Positions 43,913 to 52,652 of a stretch of DNA of 64,000 bases are shown here, one piece after another. A program made the position numbers and the translations under genes. Origin of the DNA: Sphingomonas lutea (lineage in GTDB: Bacteria > Pseudomonadota > Alphaproteobacteria > Sphingomonadales > Sphingomonadaceae); assembly GCF_014396785.1 (NCBI RefSeq), contig NZ_CP060718.1:2128501-2192500 (forward strand), given 5' to 3'. Position 1 is the stretch's first letter. Each line of letters opens with the position of its first letter. The notes beneath the pieces are model-generated. The model saw nothing but the letters and a program-made list of their open reading frames with translations. It did no database searches and was not told the DNA's origin.

Positions 43913-46075
43913 TCAGAAGCTGAACCGCGCGCTCAAGCGGATATCGCGGCCGGCAAGCGGCACGAAGTCTTTGGTGAAAGAGGCATGGCGTCGCGCTTCG
44001 ACATCGAAAATGTTGTTGGCGGACAGCATGATCGCGGTTTCCCGGTTCTTGCCCCACGGGCGCCAGGCGATCGAGGCGTTGACCATTGTGAAGCCTTCGG
44101 TCGGCAGTTCGAACGCGGCGGTTCGATCCTGCCCGGCGACCCTCTCCACTTCCACGCGCCCGTCCCAATTGGTCGACTGCGCTTCAAGACCGGCCAGCAA
44201 ACGAAACGGCGGGATGCGCGGCACCGGGCCGACGCCCTTGATCGTCGCGCGGACATAATCGGCGACGGCATCGCCGACGATGGTGAAGCCGCCGATGCGG
44301 GTCAGCGTGGCGGACGCCTGCGCTTCGACCCCGTAATAGGTCGCGTCGCGCTGGAAATATTGGAAGACGGGCAGGCCATCCTCTTCCGCGCCGGTTGCGT
44401 CGTCATAGATGAAATCGTCGAACCAGTTGGCGAAGCCGGTCAGGCTCAGCTTCCAGTCGCGGCGGTCGAGGCGGACATAGGCCTCGGCGCCAACGCTTCT
44501 CTCCTTGCGCAGATCGGGATCACCGACCTCGAACGCCTGGGTGGCGATGTGCGGGCCGTTGGACAGCAGCTCTTCCGCCGAGGGTGCGCGGGTCGTCCGC
44601 GACAGGTTGATTCCCAGCTTGGCCTGCGGCGCGATGGCATAGGATGCGCCCGCCGCGCCGGAAATGGCGCTAAAGCTGCGGTCGAAATCCAGGATGTCGG
44701 ATTCGACCTGCGTTGAGTCGTAGCGGAGCGATCCTTCCAGCCCGACCTTGCCGAGGGTGAATTCCTGCAACGTGAACAAGCCGAAGCTGTTCGTCTTGTT
44801 GGCGGGCAGGAACGCCTCCGCGCCGACCGCTTGGAAATTGCGGCGGAAATACTGGGCACCGCTTGCGCCGCGCCAGCCATTGCGGTCGCGCTGGACCAGT
44901 TCGAAGCGGGCCTCGAGACCCTTGTTGCGGAAAACGGTCCCGACCTCGTCGCCTTCGAATTCGGTGTGCCGGTACTTGGCGGTTGCTCCACGGAAACGGA
45001 TCTTTTCGAGGAAGCCGGCGTCCGGCGAATATTCGGCGCGCAGGTCGTAGCGGGTTTGCTTGAGGTCGATCGACACCGGCGCCTCTTCCGCGCCCTCTTC
45101 CGCGTCCTCGCCCTCGCCCTCCCCATGATGATGTTCGGCCCCGGGGCGCGCAGGCACCCCATATACGCTTTCGAACCGGCCGACCGAGCCGCCGATTTCG
45201 AACGTGTCGCGGATGAACGACAGTCCGGCGCCAAAGCCCTTCTGTTCGGTCTGGCTGTTGGGTATGCGGCCACGCTGATCGGCGAGGGCAAGCGCTTCCA
45301 CCGCTTCTTCGGGATGCCCCTCGGCCAGTTCCTCCTCGGCAATTTCGAGTTGCTCGGCGCGAAGCTGCGGCGACAGCAAATAGCCGCCGGTGCGCAGGTC
45401 GTCGCTCTTGCGCCAGCTGCCGTCGAGATGCGCGACAAAGCCGCTTTGCCCCAAGGCGATGTCGGCGCCCGCGCCCACCGAACGCTCATCGGCCGCGCTG
45501 CTCAGCGAACCCAGAACATCGACGTGGTAGCCCCCTTCAGGCACGACATGAGGGATGCGGCGATCGATCACGTTGACCGCACCGCCGATCGCCTGGCCGC
45601 CGAACAGCAGGACGGCGGGACCGTGTAGCACTTCGATCCGTTCTGCCGTCAGCGGATCAATGGTCACGGCATGATCGGCCGAAGTGTTCGACACATCGAT
45701 CGATCCGATGCCGTCGGTGAGGACGCGAATGCGTTCGCCCTGGAAGCCGCGCAGGACTGGACGCGAGGCACCGGGGGAAAAGGACGTGGCGGACACGCCG
45801 GGCAGCTTCGCCAGCGTATCGCCCAACTGCCCGCGGATGTCGCGCTGCAGGTCGGCGCCGTCCAGGACTGACGTCCCCGCCAACAAGTCGAGATTCTGCA
45901 CGTAGCGGCCAGTGACGACGATCTCGTCCTCATGGCCCGCATGCGTCGAATGCGCATCCGCCGCGGCCGGCGTCGTCGTCGGGCGCTGGGGCGGCGGCTG
46001 CGAAGCGGGGGATTGGGCGAGCGCTGGAGTGGTAAGGCCCGCCGCGGAGGCGAGCAGAATCGCTAACAACTTCAA
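43913..46075 (-). CDS. TonB-dependent receptor, ZnuD-like
   Basis: This 720-residue outer-membrane receptor has a signal peptide (1-20), a His-containing N-terminus (DAHSTHAGHEDE), a plug (DEIVVTGRY, LGDTLAKLPGVSA, PVLRGFQGERIRVLTDGIG, LLFGGQAIGGAVNVID) and a barrel ending RLSARFSF. One extracellular loop has AEHHHGEGEGEDAEEGAEEAP, a His/Glu-rich metal-binding type like that of neisserial ZnuD. It starts at TTG 46075 behind a strong AAGGGAG; no ATG fits. A Zur-like box precedes it. The three-gene minus-strand unit with CDF and thrC suggests zinc handling, though nickel or cobalt is possible. Confidence 0.9.
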   Translation of the reverse strand: MKLLAILLASAAGLTTPALAQSPASQPPPQRPTTTPAAADAHSTHAGHEDEIVVTGRYVQNLDLLAGTSVLDGADLQRDIRGQLGDTLAKLPGVSATSFSPGASRPVLRGFQGERIRVLTDGIGSIDVSNTSADHAVTIDPLTAERIEVLHGPAVLLFGGQAIGGAVNVIDRRIPHVVPEGGYHVDVLGSLSSAADERSVGAGADIALGQSGFVAHLDGSWRKSDDLRTGGYLLSPQLRAEQLEIAEEELAEGHPEEAVEALALADQRGRIPNSQTEQKGFGAGLSFIRDTFEIGGSVGRFESVYGVPARPGAEHHHGEGEGEDAEEGAEEAPVSIDLKQTRYDLRAEYSPDAGFLEKIRFRGATAKYRHTEFEGDEVGTVFRNKGLEARFELVQRDRNGWRGASGAQYFRRNFQAVGAEAFLPANKTNSFGLFTLQEFTLGKVGLEGSLRYDSTQVESDILDFDRSFSAISGAAGASYAIAPQAKLGINLSRTTRAPSAEELLSNGPHIATQAFEVGDPDLRKERSVGAEAYVRLDRRDWKLSLTGFANWFDDFIYDDATGAEEDGLPVFQYFQRDATYYGVEAQASATLTRIGGFTIVGDAVADYVRATIKGVGPVPRIPPFRLLAGLEAQSTNWDGRVEVERVAGQDRTAAFELPTEGFTMVNASIAWRPWGKNRETAIMLSANNIFDVEARRHASFTKDFVPLAGRDIRLSARFSF

Positions 46076-46107
46076 TGGTAACTCCCTTGAGGACTCCGGG
46101 TATCGGA

Positions 46108-46125
46108 GACATTATAACAATACAA
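46108..46125 (-). promoter_or_regulatory. Zur-like box upstream of ZnuD-like gene
   Basis: On the minus strand TTGTATTGTTATAATGTC is an AT-rich imperfect palindrome around TGTTATAAT, 33-50 bases before the TTG start. The motif resembles the TGTTATAxTATAACA pattern of alphaproteobacterial Zur boxes. Match by eye only. Confidence 0.5.
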
Positions 46126-46197
46126 GCCGCATCGTGCTTAGTAGGCTCGTGTCGTCGATTGCGTGCAGGCGCTCGTCGATCTTCCAAGAGCGGGAAA

Positions 46198-46239
46198 CGA
46201 AAGAGGCGGCCCGGCGAAGGGAAGCCGAACCGCCTCTTG
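46198..46239 (-). terminator. Terminator of the psp operon
   Basis: AAGAGGCGG (46202-46210) and CCGCCTCTT (46231-46239) form a perfect 9-bp stem around a 20-base loop. Read on the minus strand it is followed by TCGTTTCCC, and it lies 38 bases after the pspB stop. Confidence 0.7.
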
Positions 46240-46276
46240 GCAAGCGCGCACCTGGGGAGCGGAGTGCGCGGGGAAA

Positions 46277-46510
46277 TTACAGGTCGATTCCGGCGGCGAT
46301 CGCCTCGAGCTTTCGGATCCGTTCCTTGAGGTCGGCCATTTCGATCCGCCCGCTTGCCGGGGGAAGGGTCCGGTCGCCGCTGTTCTGCTGCAGTTCCATG
46401 CGTTTGAGGTCTAGCCAGCCGTTCCAGGCCTTGAGCCCTGCCCACGCCGCCGCCGACAATCCGGCGATGACGCTCGCGGCCAGAACTGCCATCGTGATCG
46501 GGTCCATCAC
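46277..46510 (-). CDS. pspB: Phage-shock-protein B-like membrane protein
   Basis: This 77-residue protein has one N-terminal membrane helix (about 4-26), the motif WLDLKRMELQQ, and a C-terminal coiled coil (MADLKERIRKLEAI). That is the architecture of PspB, which with PspC relays membrane stress to PspA. Two consecutive ATG codons lie at 46510 and 46507. The start overlaps the pspC stop by 4 bases. Confidence 0.82.
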   Translation of the reverse strand: MMDPITMAVLAASVIAGLSAAAWAGLKAWNGWLDLKRMELQQNSGDRTLPPASGRIEMADLKERIRKLEAIAAGIDL

Positions 46511-46911
46511 TTTTCCTCCTGCCGGAGCGCCTCGATCTCGCGCGCCAGTTCGTCATTCTGGGTGTTGATGTGATGATCGATCGCCATCAGGCGGCGGTCG
46601 GTCTCATCGAGCTCGGTGCGCATGGCATGCACCGTAGGCTTGCGCTGCGACACCTGTTCCATACGATCGAAGTCGCTCACGCGGCGGCTGCTATCGACCT
46701 CACGCTTGCGCTGGATCGCCAGGTAAATGCCGATGATGGCGTAAGCGATGATCGCGGTCGTGAGATCGATCGGTGTGAGCAGCGGCACGGCAACGAACGC
46801 GATCCTGATGAAAGTGGGATCGATCCCAAACCGAGTGCCGAGCGTCGAGCAGACGCCAGCGATCTTCGCGTCGTGGCGATCGAGCGAGTATGGATAAATT
46901 TTGCGAGCCAT
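46507..46911 (-). CDS. pspC: PspC domain protein
   Basis: This 134-residue protein has the PspC domain (KIAGVCSTLGTRFGIDPTFIRIAFV, then two hydrophobic helices through IIAYAIIGIYLAI) and a C-terminal coiled coil. PspC senses secretin or membrane damage and frees PspF by binding PspA. ATG 46911 is favoured by its 9-base distance to AAAAGGGG; ATG 46917 and GTG 46932 are in frame. It lies between pspA and pspB. Confidence 0.88.
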   Translation of the reverse strand: MARKIYPYSLDRHDAKIAGVCSTLGTRFGIDPTFIRIAFVAVPLLTPIDLTTAIIAYAIIGIYLAIQRKREVDSSRRVSDFDRMEQVSQRKPTVHAMRTELDETDRRLMAIDHHINTQNDELAREIEALRQEEK

Positions 46912-46935
46912 GTCCATCGTCCCCTTTTCCACTTC

Positions 46936-47709
46936 TTAGTTCGCGCGCGCCTTCAGCGCGGCCTTCATCGCTTCGAGCTCGCGGTCGACCGCTTCGGCCG
47001 CCTGGAGCTCGTGAATTTCGTCTTCGAGCGAACCGATGCCGAGCGCATCCGCGCGGCCCTCGGCAAAGTCGGCACGGCGTTCGAGCAGCTCGAACTTGGC
47101 GAACGCCTCGGCAGTGCGACCCCCGTGCATCATCTCGCGCGCCTTGGCGCGGGTGACCGCGCTTTCGATCCGCGCCGCAATTGCGTTCTGGCGGGCGCGG
47201 GCCTCGCGCAGCTTCGTCTGAAGCTTGGCGATGTCCGCCTCGTAGCCGCGCAGTACCTGCTGCAGCTGGTCGAGCTCACTCGTCAGTCCGGCGGCCATAT
47301 CCGCGGCTTTCTGGCGCTCAGTCAGAGCAGCCTTGGCCAGGTCCTCGCGGTCCTTCGACAGCGCCAGCTCGGCCTTGGCAGTCCAGTCCGCCTGAATTTC
47401 CTCAAGCCGGGTGCAGGCGCGCCGCAGCTCCTTGATGTCGGCGATCGAGCGGGCCGCGGTGGCGCGGACGTCGACCAAAGTTTCTTCCATTTCGAGGATG
47501 ATCATGCGGATCATCCGCGCCGGGTCTTCCGCCCGGTCGAGAAGCTCGGTCATGTTCGCCGCGAAGATATCGCGAGCGCGGCTGAACACCGGGCCGCTGA
47601 GCCAGCTTGCCACCGGCGAAGTGCGCTCGGCAGGGCTCACGCGCTCGACTTCGGCGAGGCGCGGGGTGCGGACGGGGACCTGGGCTTCAAGAACTTCGAG
47701 GTTAGGCAT
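46936..47709 (-). CDS. pspA: Phage shock protein A
   Basis: This 257-residue protein is a PspA/Vipp1 ESCRT-III-like coiled-coil protein that guards the inner membrane. The core starts at FSRARDIFAANMTELLDRAEDP and runs through long helices (LVDVRATAARSIADIKEL, ALSKDREDLAKAALTERQKA, FELLERRADFAEGRADALG). A 43-residue N-terminal extension absent from E. coli PspA has the Pro-rich EAQVPVRTPRLAEVERV. The ATG overlaps the stop of the upstream small ORF by 8 bases. An internal GTG before FSRAR lacks a ribosome site, so the extended form is favoured by the overlap. Confidence 0.88.
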   Translation of the reverse strand: MPNLEVLEAQVPVRTPRLAEVERVSPAERTSPVASWLSGPVFSRARDIFAANMTELLDRAEDPARMIRMIILEMEETLVDVRATAARSIADIKELRRACTRLEEIQADWTAKAELALSKDREDLAKAALTERQKAADMAAGLTSELDQLQQVLRGYEADIAKLQTKLREARARQNAIAARIESAVTRAKAREMMHGGRTAEAFAKFELLERRADFAEGRADALGIGSLEDEIHELQAAEAVDRELEAMKAALKARAN

Positions 47710-47839
47710 TGACGGTAACTTTCATGGGGCTTGCAACGGCCTGGGCCGGGCCGACGGCAGCGCCAACCGCGACGGTGCTCATGGCGAGCGCCCCGGCGAT
47801 GGCGACGAGGGTGCGTTGGAATTTCGAACGGCTTTGCAT
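47702..47839 (-). CDS. 45-residue secreted peptide in front of pspA
   Basis: ATG 47839 is preceded by AAAAAGGGAGACTGAAG, a strong ribosome site. The product is a basic start (MQSRSKFQRTL), a hydrophobic Ala-rich core and a likely cleavage site near AQAVASP, leaving a tiny mature part (MKVTVNA). It overlaps pspA by 8 bases and sits just behind the sigma-54-like promoter. It may serve as a translational coupler or as a sensor of secretion state; neither is proven. Confidence 0.72.
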   Translation of the reverse strand: MQSRSKFQRTLVAIAGALAMSTVAVGAAVGPAQAVASPMKVTVNA

Positions 47840-47894
47840 CTTCAGTCTCCCTTTTTGCCCGCTGGTTCGGTGTGCGGGTCGATGCCCACTCCCA

Positions 47895-47910
47895 ATCAAG
47901 ACTCGTGCCA
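47895..47910 (-). promoter_or_regulatory. rpoN-type site: Sigma-54-like promoter of the psp operon
   Basis: On the minus strand TGGCACGAGTCTTGAT matches TGGCACGNNNNTTGCW at all but one fixed position (TTGA for TTGC). It is 55 bases before the small ORF. psp operons are classical PspF/sigma-54 targets. Confidence 0.65.
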
Positions 47911-47950
47911 TTCCCGGAAAACTGCGAAAAACCACTTCTCGCCTACCGGT

Positions 47951-48014
47951 ATTGGGAATTTGCGCCACCCAAGGCTTGGGACATTTCACCATCCGGCGGT
48001 TGGGAACATTCACC
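47951..48014. repeat. Three direct repeats with exact 24-bp period (UAS candidate)
   Basis: ATTGGGAATTTGCGCC (47951), CTTGGGACATTTCACC (47975) and GTTGGGAACATTCACC (47999) share TTGGGA...C.CC and begin exactly 24 bp apart. They lie about 50-110 bp upstream of the -24 element, where PspF-type activators bind. Confidence 0.65.
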
Positions 48015-48064
48015 AGCCCCGGCGCGTCATTGCGGCAGCGTTATTTGAACAGGAGTATCGGGTG

Positions 48065-48298
48065 ATGTTGGGCAAGATCGCAGGCGCATGGCTGGGCAGC
48101 AAAGTCGCCGGCCGCCATTCAGGCGCCAAGGGCGCCGCGCTGGGTTATGGCGCAGCGGCGCTCGCCCGCCGCGGCTTTGGTCCGCTTGCGCTTGGTGCGG
48201 GCGCTCTTTGGGGCTTCAACAAGCTGCGTGAACGCCGCGCCCGCCGGCGCGGTACGGTCTATCCTTCGGACGCGACCCCGTCGTCTCCGGACGCCTGA
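48065..48298 (+). CDS. Small Gly/Ala-rich protein
   Basis: This 77-residue protein reads MLGKIAGAWLGSKVAGRHSG, then Ala/Gly-rich ALGYGAAALARRGFG and a basic tail. The pattern resembles small proteins with glycine-zipper helices, possibly membrane-inserted. AGGAG at 48051-48055 fits this ATG or the GTG just before. It is divergent from the psp operon and shares the region with the three repeats, so it may be coregulated. The 3' end overlaps the DUF3297 gene by 40 bases. Confidence 0.7.
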   Translation: MLGKIAGAWLGSKVAGRHSGAKGAALGYGAAALARRGFGPLALGAGALWGFNKLRERRARRRGTVYPSDATPSSPDA

Positions 48299-48555
48299 GC
48301 GACGTCTTCGAAATAGGGCTCGACCTTGCCGTTGAGCTTTAGCGTCATCGGCTGACCGAAACGGTCGCGGCTTTTGCCGGCCGCGACCTTGATCCACCCT
48401 TCCGAGATCGAATATTCGATCACGTTGGTCTTTTCCTGGCCGTTGAACTTGATCCCGACCCCGCGGTTCAGCACCTCCTCGTCGAAGTGCGGGCTGCGCG
48501 GGTCGAGCGACAGCCGGTCGGGCATCGCGTCGGTTTTTGGCGTTTCGTCGGTCAT
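48259..48555 (-). CDS. DUF3297 family protein
   Basis: This 98-residue cytoplasmic protein matches DUF3297: MPDRLSLDPRSPHFDEEVLNRGVGIKFNGQ and NVIEYSISEGWIKVAAGKSRDRFG. It is a small beta-rich protein of unknown function that is common in alphaproteobacteria. Its C-terminal acidic tail overlaps the convergent small protein gene. Confidence 0.88.
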   Translation of the reverse strand: MTDETPKTDAMPDRLSLDPRSPHFDEEVLNRGVGIKFNGQEKTNVIEYSISEGWIKVAAGKSRDRFGQPMTLKLNGKVEPYFEDVAQASGDDGVASEG

Positions 48556-48684
48556 GGGCGTCGCGGCTAGTTAGCGCGGGCGCCAAGGTCAACCGGCGGT
48601 ACGCTGGCTTCGACGAACGGCCTGAAAACGCGTTGCGATTTGGCGCGGCCCTGTCCAAGAATCCCCCACGAGGGGAGTTCATCC

Positions 48685-51600
48685 ATGGTTCGTCGTTCGC
48701 TTTTGCTTGCCGCCACTTGTGCCTTCGCCGTCGCGGCGCATGCCCAGCCCGCACCGTCGCCGGCGCCGACCCCGCCGGTCGCGCCGCCGCCGTCCCAGAC
48801 GGATACCAAGGCCGATCCGCTCCAGCCGCAAAAGGCCGAGCAGGAACCCCGCCCCGTCAGCCAGGAATTGCAGAAGCAGTCCACTCAAGGCGGCCCCGGA
48901 GCGCCCGTCGCGGCGACCCCCGATCCCAAGAAGTGGGATGTCAATGCGCGCCACGCCCCGGGCCGCGACGTTCCGATCGACACGCGCGAAGGGACGTGGA
49001 TGTCGCTCGACGTCTCGCCCGACGGCAGTGAAATCGTATTTGACCTGCTCGGCGACATTTATGTGATGCCGATGACCGGCGGCGCGGCGCGCGCGCTGAC
49101 CACCGGCCACGCGTGGGACATGCAGCCGCGCTATTCCCCCAGCGGCACGGAAATCGCCTTCACTTCCGACCGCGGCGGGGGCGACAATATCTGGATAATG
49201 GGTCGTAACGGCGCCGCTCCGCGCGCCATTACCGAGGAGAAGTTCCGGCTGCTCAACCAGCCGGAATGGACCCCCGATGGCGCCTTCGTCGTGGCGCGCA
49301 AGCACTTCACCGGAACGCGCTCGCTCGGCGCTGGTGAAATGTGGCTCTATCACCGTTCCGGCGTGACCGAAGGCGTGCAGATGACCAAGGCGCGCACCAA
49401 ACAAAAGGACACCAACGAACCCGCCTTCTCGCCCGACGGCCGCTACCTGTATTTCTCCGACGACACGACGCCGGGCGAAATCTTCGAATATTCCAAGGAT
49501 CCCAATGGGCAGATCTACGTCATCCAGCGGCTCGACCGGCAGACCAATGAGGTCGAGCCGTATGTGACGGGCCCGGGGGGCGCGATCCGCCCCACGCCCT
49601 CCCCCGACGGCAAGAGCTTGGCCTTCATCCGCCGTGACCGGTACAAGTCGACCATCTATCTGCTCGACATTGCGTCTGGCCGCGAGACGCCGCTGACCGA
49701 CACGCTAGACCGCGACATGCAGGAAACCTGGGCGATCCACGGAGTCTATCCGGGGATGAGCTGGACGCCCGACAACCGCTCGATCGTCTTCTGGGCAGGG
49801 GGTAAGATCAAGCGAGTCGACGTCGCTTCGCGCGCGGTCAGCGACATCCCCTTCCACGTCACCGGCACACGCTTCGTCGAAGATGCGGTGCGCACGCCCA
49901 AGGCGGTCGCGCCGGACAGCTTCGAAGTTAAGATGACGCGCTTCGCACGCACCAGCCCTGACGGCCGCCGCGTCGTTTACGAGGCGCTCGGCCATTTGTG
50001 GATTCGCGATCTCACCGGCGGCGCGCCACGCCGTCTGACCCGCGCCAATGACGAGTTCGAGCTGTACCCGGCCTGGTCGCGGGACGGGCGCAACATCGTC
50101 TACGTCAGCTGGAACGACCAGAATGCCGGACGCGTAAAGGTGGTCGGCGCGGGCGGCGGCACCGGTCGTGCCGTCACCACGGAGCCGGGACATTATCTCG
50201 AGCCCAATTTCTCCCCCGACGGCCAGACCATCGTCTTTCGCAAGACCAACGACGGCTATCTTACGACGCCGCTGTGGGGCCGCGATCCCGGCATTTACGT
50301 CGTACCCACCCGCGGGGGTGCGGCCAAGAAGGTGCGCAAGGACGGTACGCTGCCGCACTTCGGCGCATCGAACGACCGTATATTCTTCATGGCCAATGAA
50401 GCCGAGGGCAAACGGTCGCTGCGTTCCGCCGAATTGTCCGGTGCGAAAGAAATGACGCACCTCATTTCGCAGGACGCGGCCGAGTTCGCGATTTCGCCCG
50501 ACGAGCAGTTCGTTGCCTGGACTGAACGCTACCAAGCCTATGTCATGCCCTTCACGCTGACCGGCCGCTCGCTCGACGTCTCCCCAAGGGCAAGGCGGTG
50601 CCGCAGGCGCGGGTCAGCACCGATTCGGGTGATTGGGTGCATTGGTCGGGCAACGGCCGCAGCCTGTTCTGGACACAGGGGCCCAACCTGTTCCGCCGCG
50701 ACCTGTCGCCGCAGAATGCGTTCGCACCTGCTGCCAAGGAGCCGGCGCCCGCCGTTAGCTACCCGCTTGGCTTCATGCAGGCGGCTGCGCGCCCGCAGGG
50801 CATGCTTGCCATCACCGGTGCGCGGATCGTCACCATGCGCGGGCAGGAGGTGATCGAGAACGGCACCGTGCTCATCGACGGCAACCGCATCGCCGCGGTC
50901 GGCCCGACGGCGTCCATCAGCTATCCCGCCGGAACGCGGACGATCGATGCCAGCGGGAAGACGATCATCCCCGGGCTGATCGATGCGCACTGGCACGGCT
51001 CGGTCGGTTCGGAAGAAATCGTGCCCCAGCAGAATTGGGTGCTGTTCGCCGGCCTCGCCTATGGCGTGACGACCGCGCACGACCCGTCGAACGACACCAG
51101 CGAGATGTTCGCTGCCTCCGAAATGCAGAAGGTCGGCATGATCGTCGGTCCGCGCCTCTTTTCAACCGGCAACATCCTTTACGGCGCAACTACGCCCTAC
51201 ACGGTGCAGATCGACGGTATCGACGATGCGCGTACGCACCTCCGCCGCCTGAAGGCGTCGGGCGCCTGGTCGGTGAAGAGCTACAACCAGCCACGGCGCG
51301 AGCAACGCCAGCAGATCATCCAGGCCGCGCGCGAGCTGCAGATGGATGTCGTGCCCGAAGGTGGATCGCTCTTCATGCCGAACATGACCATGATCGCCGA
51401 TGGGCATACGACCATTGAGCATTCGCTCCCCGTGGCCAACATCTATGACGACGTCCTGCAATTCTGGCGCGGGTCGGGCACCGCTTATACGCCCACGCTC
51501 GTGGTGTCTTACGGCGGGCGTTTCGGCGAACATCATTGGTATGAGAAAACCAATGTGTGGGAAGAGCCGATCCTTTCGCGCTGGGTGCCGCGCCGGCTGC

Positions 51601-52082
51601 TCGACGCGCGCTCGCGGCGGCGCACGATGATCCCGCCCGAAGAAGAGAATCTGATCTCGATCTCGCGCACCGCCAAGCGGATCAACGATATCGGCATCCC
51701 GACCTCGATCGGCGCACATGGCCAGCGCGAGGGCTTGGGGGCGCACTGGGACATTTGGAACTTCGCGCTCGGCGGCATGGGGCCGCATCAGGCCCTGGCT
51801 ACGGCAACCACCAATCCAGCGCGCGCGCTCGGCCTCGATCGGGACATCGGATCGATCGAGCCCGGGAAGCTGGCCGATCTCGTCATCCTCGACGCCAACC
51901 CGCTGGAGAATATCCGCAACACGACCAGCATCCGCTACACCGTCGCCAACGGGGTCGTGTACGACAGCAACATGGACCAGGTCGCGGGCGGATCGAAGCG
52001 TCGCCTGCCCTTCTGGTTCGAACAGTCGGCGGGGGGCAGTTACACGGCGGGCGCGACGCAGACGCTACCGCACGAAGACTAA
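48685..52082 (+). pseudogene. Exported TolB-propeller/amidohydrolase protein, split by a one-base frameshift
   Basis: ATG 48685 follows GAGGGGAG. A signal peptide and a long Pro-rich linker lead into a WD40/TolB-like beta-propeller with repeats such as FSPDGRYLYFSDD, YSPSGTEIAFTSD and WSRDGRNIVYVSW. After LTGRSLDVSP the frame shifts at the C-run 50582-50585; with one more C it continues as KGKAVPQARVSTDSGDW and an amidohydrolase domain (metal motif GLIDAHWHG, VPEGGSLFM, TSIGAHGQ, LDRDIGSIEPGKLADLVIL). The repaired protein has 1132 residues. Proteins of this design are secreted hydrolases of unknown substrate, perhaps dipeptides or cyclic amides. Both parts are intact otherwise. Confidence 0.85.
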
Positions 52083-52093
52083 TCGCCGTCCGG

Positions 52094-52600
52094 TCATCTG
52101 CCCCGTTCAGGACCGGACGGGGCAGGCGACACCGGCATTGTGACGACGTCGGTGGATCCCGCCTTGACCACGTAGATCGTCCCGTAATCGGCTTCGGTCA
52201 GCGGGGCGGGTTTCGTCCCGCCGAACGCGGCGACAAGATCGGGCACGGTGTTGCTGTGACCAACCACTAGGACGTTGCCGGAAATCGCGTTCACTGCCGC
52301 CACCAGCGCCGGGACGTTGCGCGGGTCGTAGGTGGTGACGGTCAGGCCCTGCGCCCGCGCCAGCGGCTCGCCGGTTTGTGCCGCGCGCCGAGTTGCCGTG
52401 GCGAACACGGCCCTGATCCTAGAATTCGCGAGTTGTGCGGCGAGCCCATTCGCGTTTGCCACGCCTTCCGGGGTCAACACTGGGTCGTCGCCCGTCGCCT
52501 TCTGCAAGTGGCGCATCACGTAAACCACGTCCGCAGCCATTGCGGGAACGCCGAGCGCGCTCATCAGTAACAGCAGCAATGCTGCGATCGTCCTGCCCAT
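52094..52600 (-). CDS. Histidine phosphatase family protein, exported
   Basis: This 168-residue protein has a signal peptide (ending PAMAADV) and the phosphatase core: VMRHLQKA near the N-terminus with the phospho-acceptor His, ATATRRAAQTGEPLA and VVGHSNTVPDL with the second catalytic His. The usual RHG is RHL here. It is like periplasmic SixA/phosphoglycerate mutase-type phosphatases; the substrate is unknown. ATG 52600 has GGGAGG at 5 bases. Confidence 0.85.
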   Translation of the reverse strand: MGRTIAALLLLLMSALGVPAMAADVVYVMRHLQKATGDDPVLTPEGVANANGLAAQLANSRIRAVFATATRRAAQTGEPLARAQGLTVTTYDPRNVPALVAAVNAISGNVLVVGHSNTVPDLVAAFGGTKPAPLTEADYGTIYVVKAGSTDVVTMPVSPAPSGPERGR

Positions 52601-52652
52601 ATGGCCTCCCATTGCTCCTGCCGCCGCTCCGCTTTAAGCGCTCGCTCCAACC

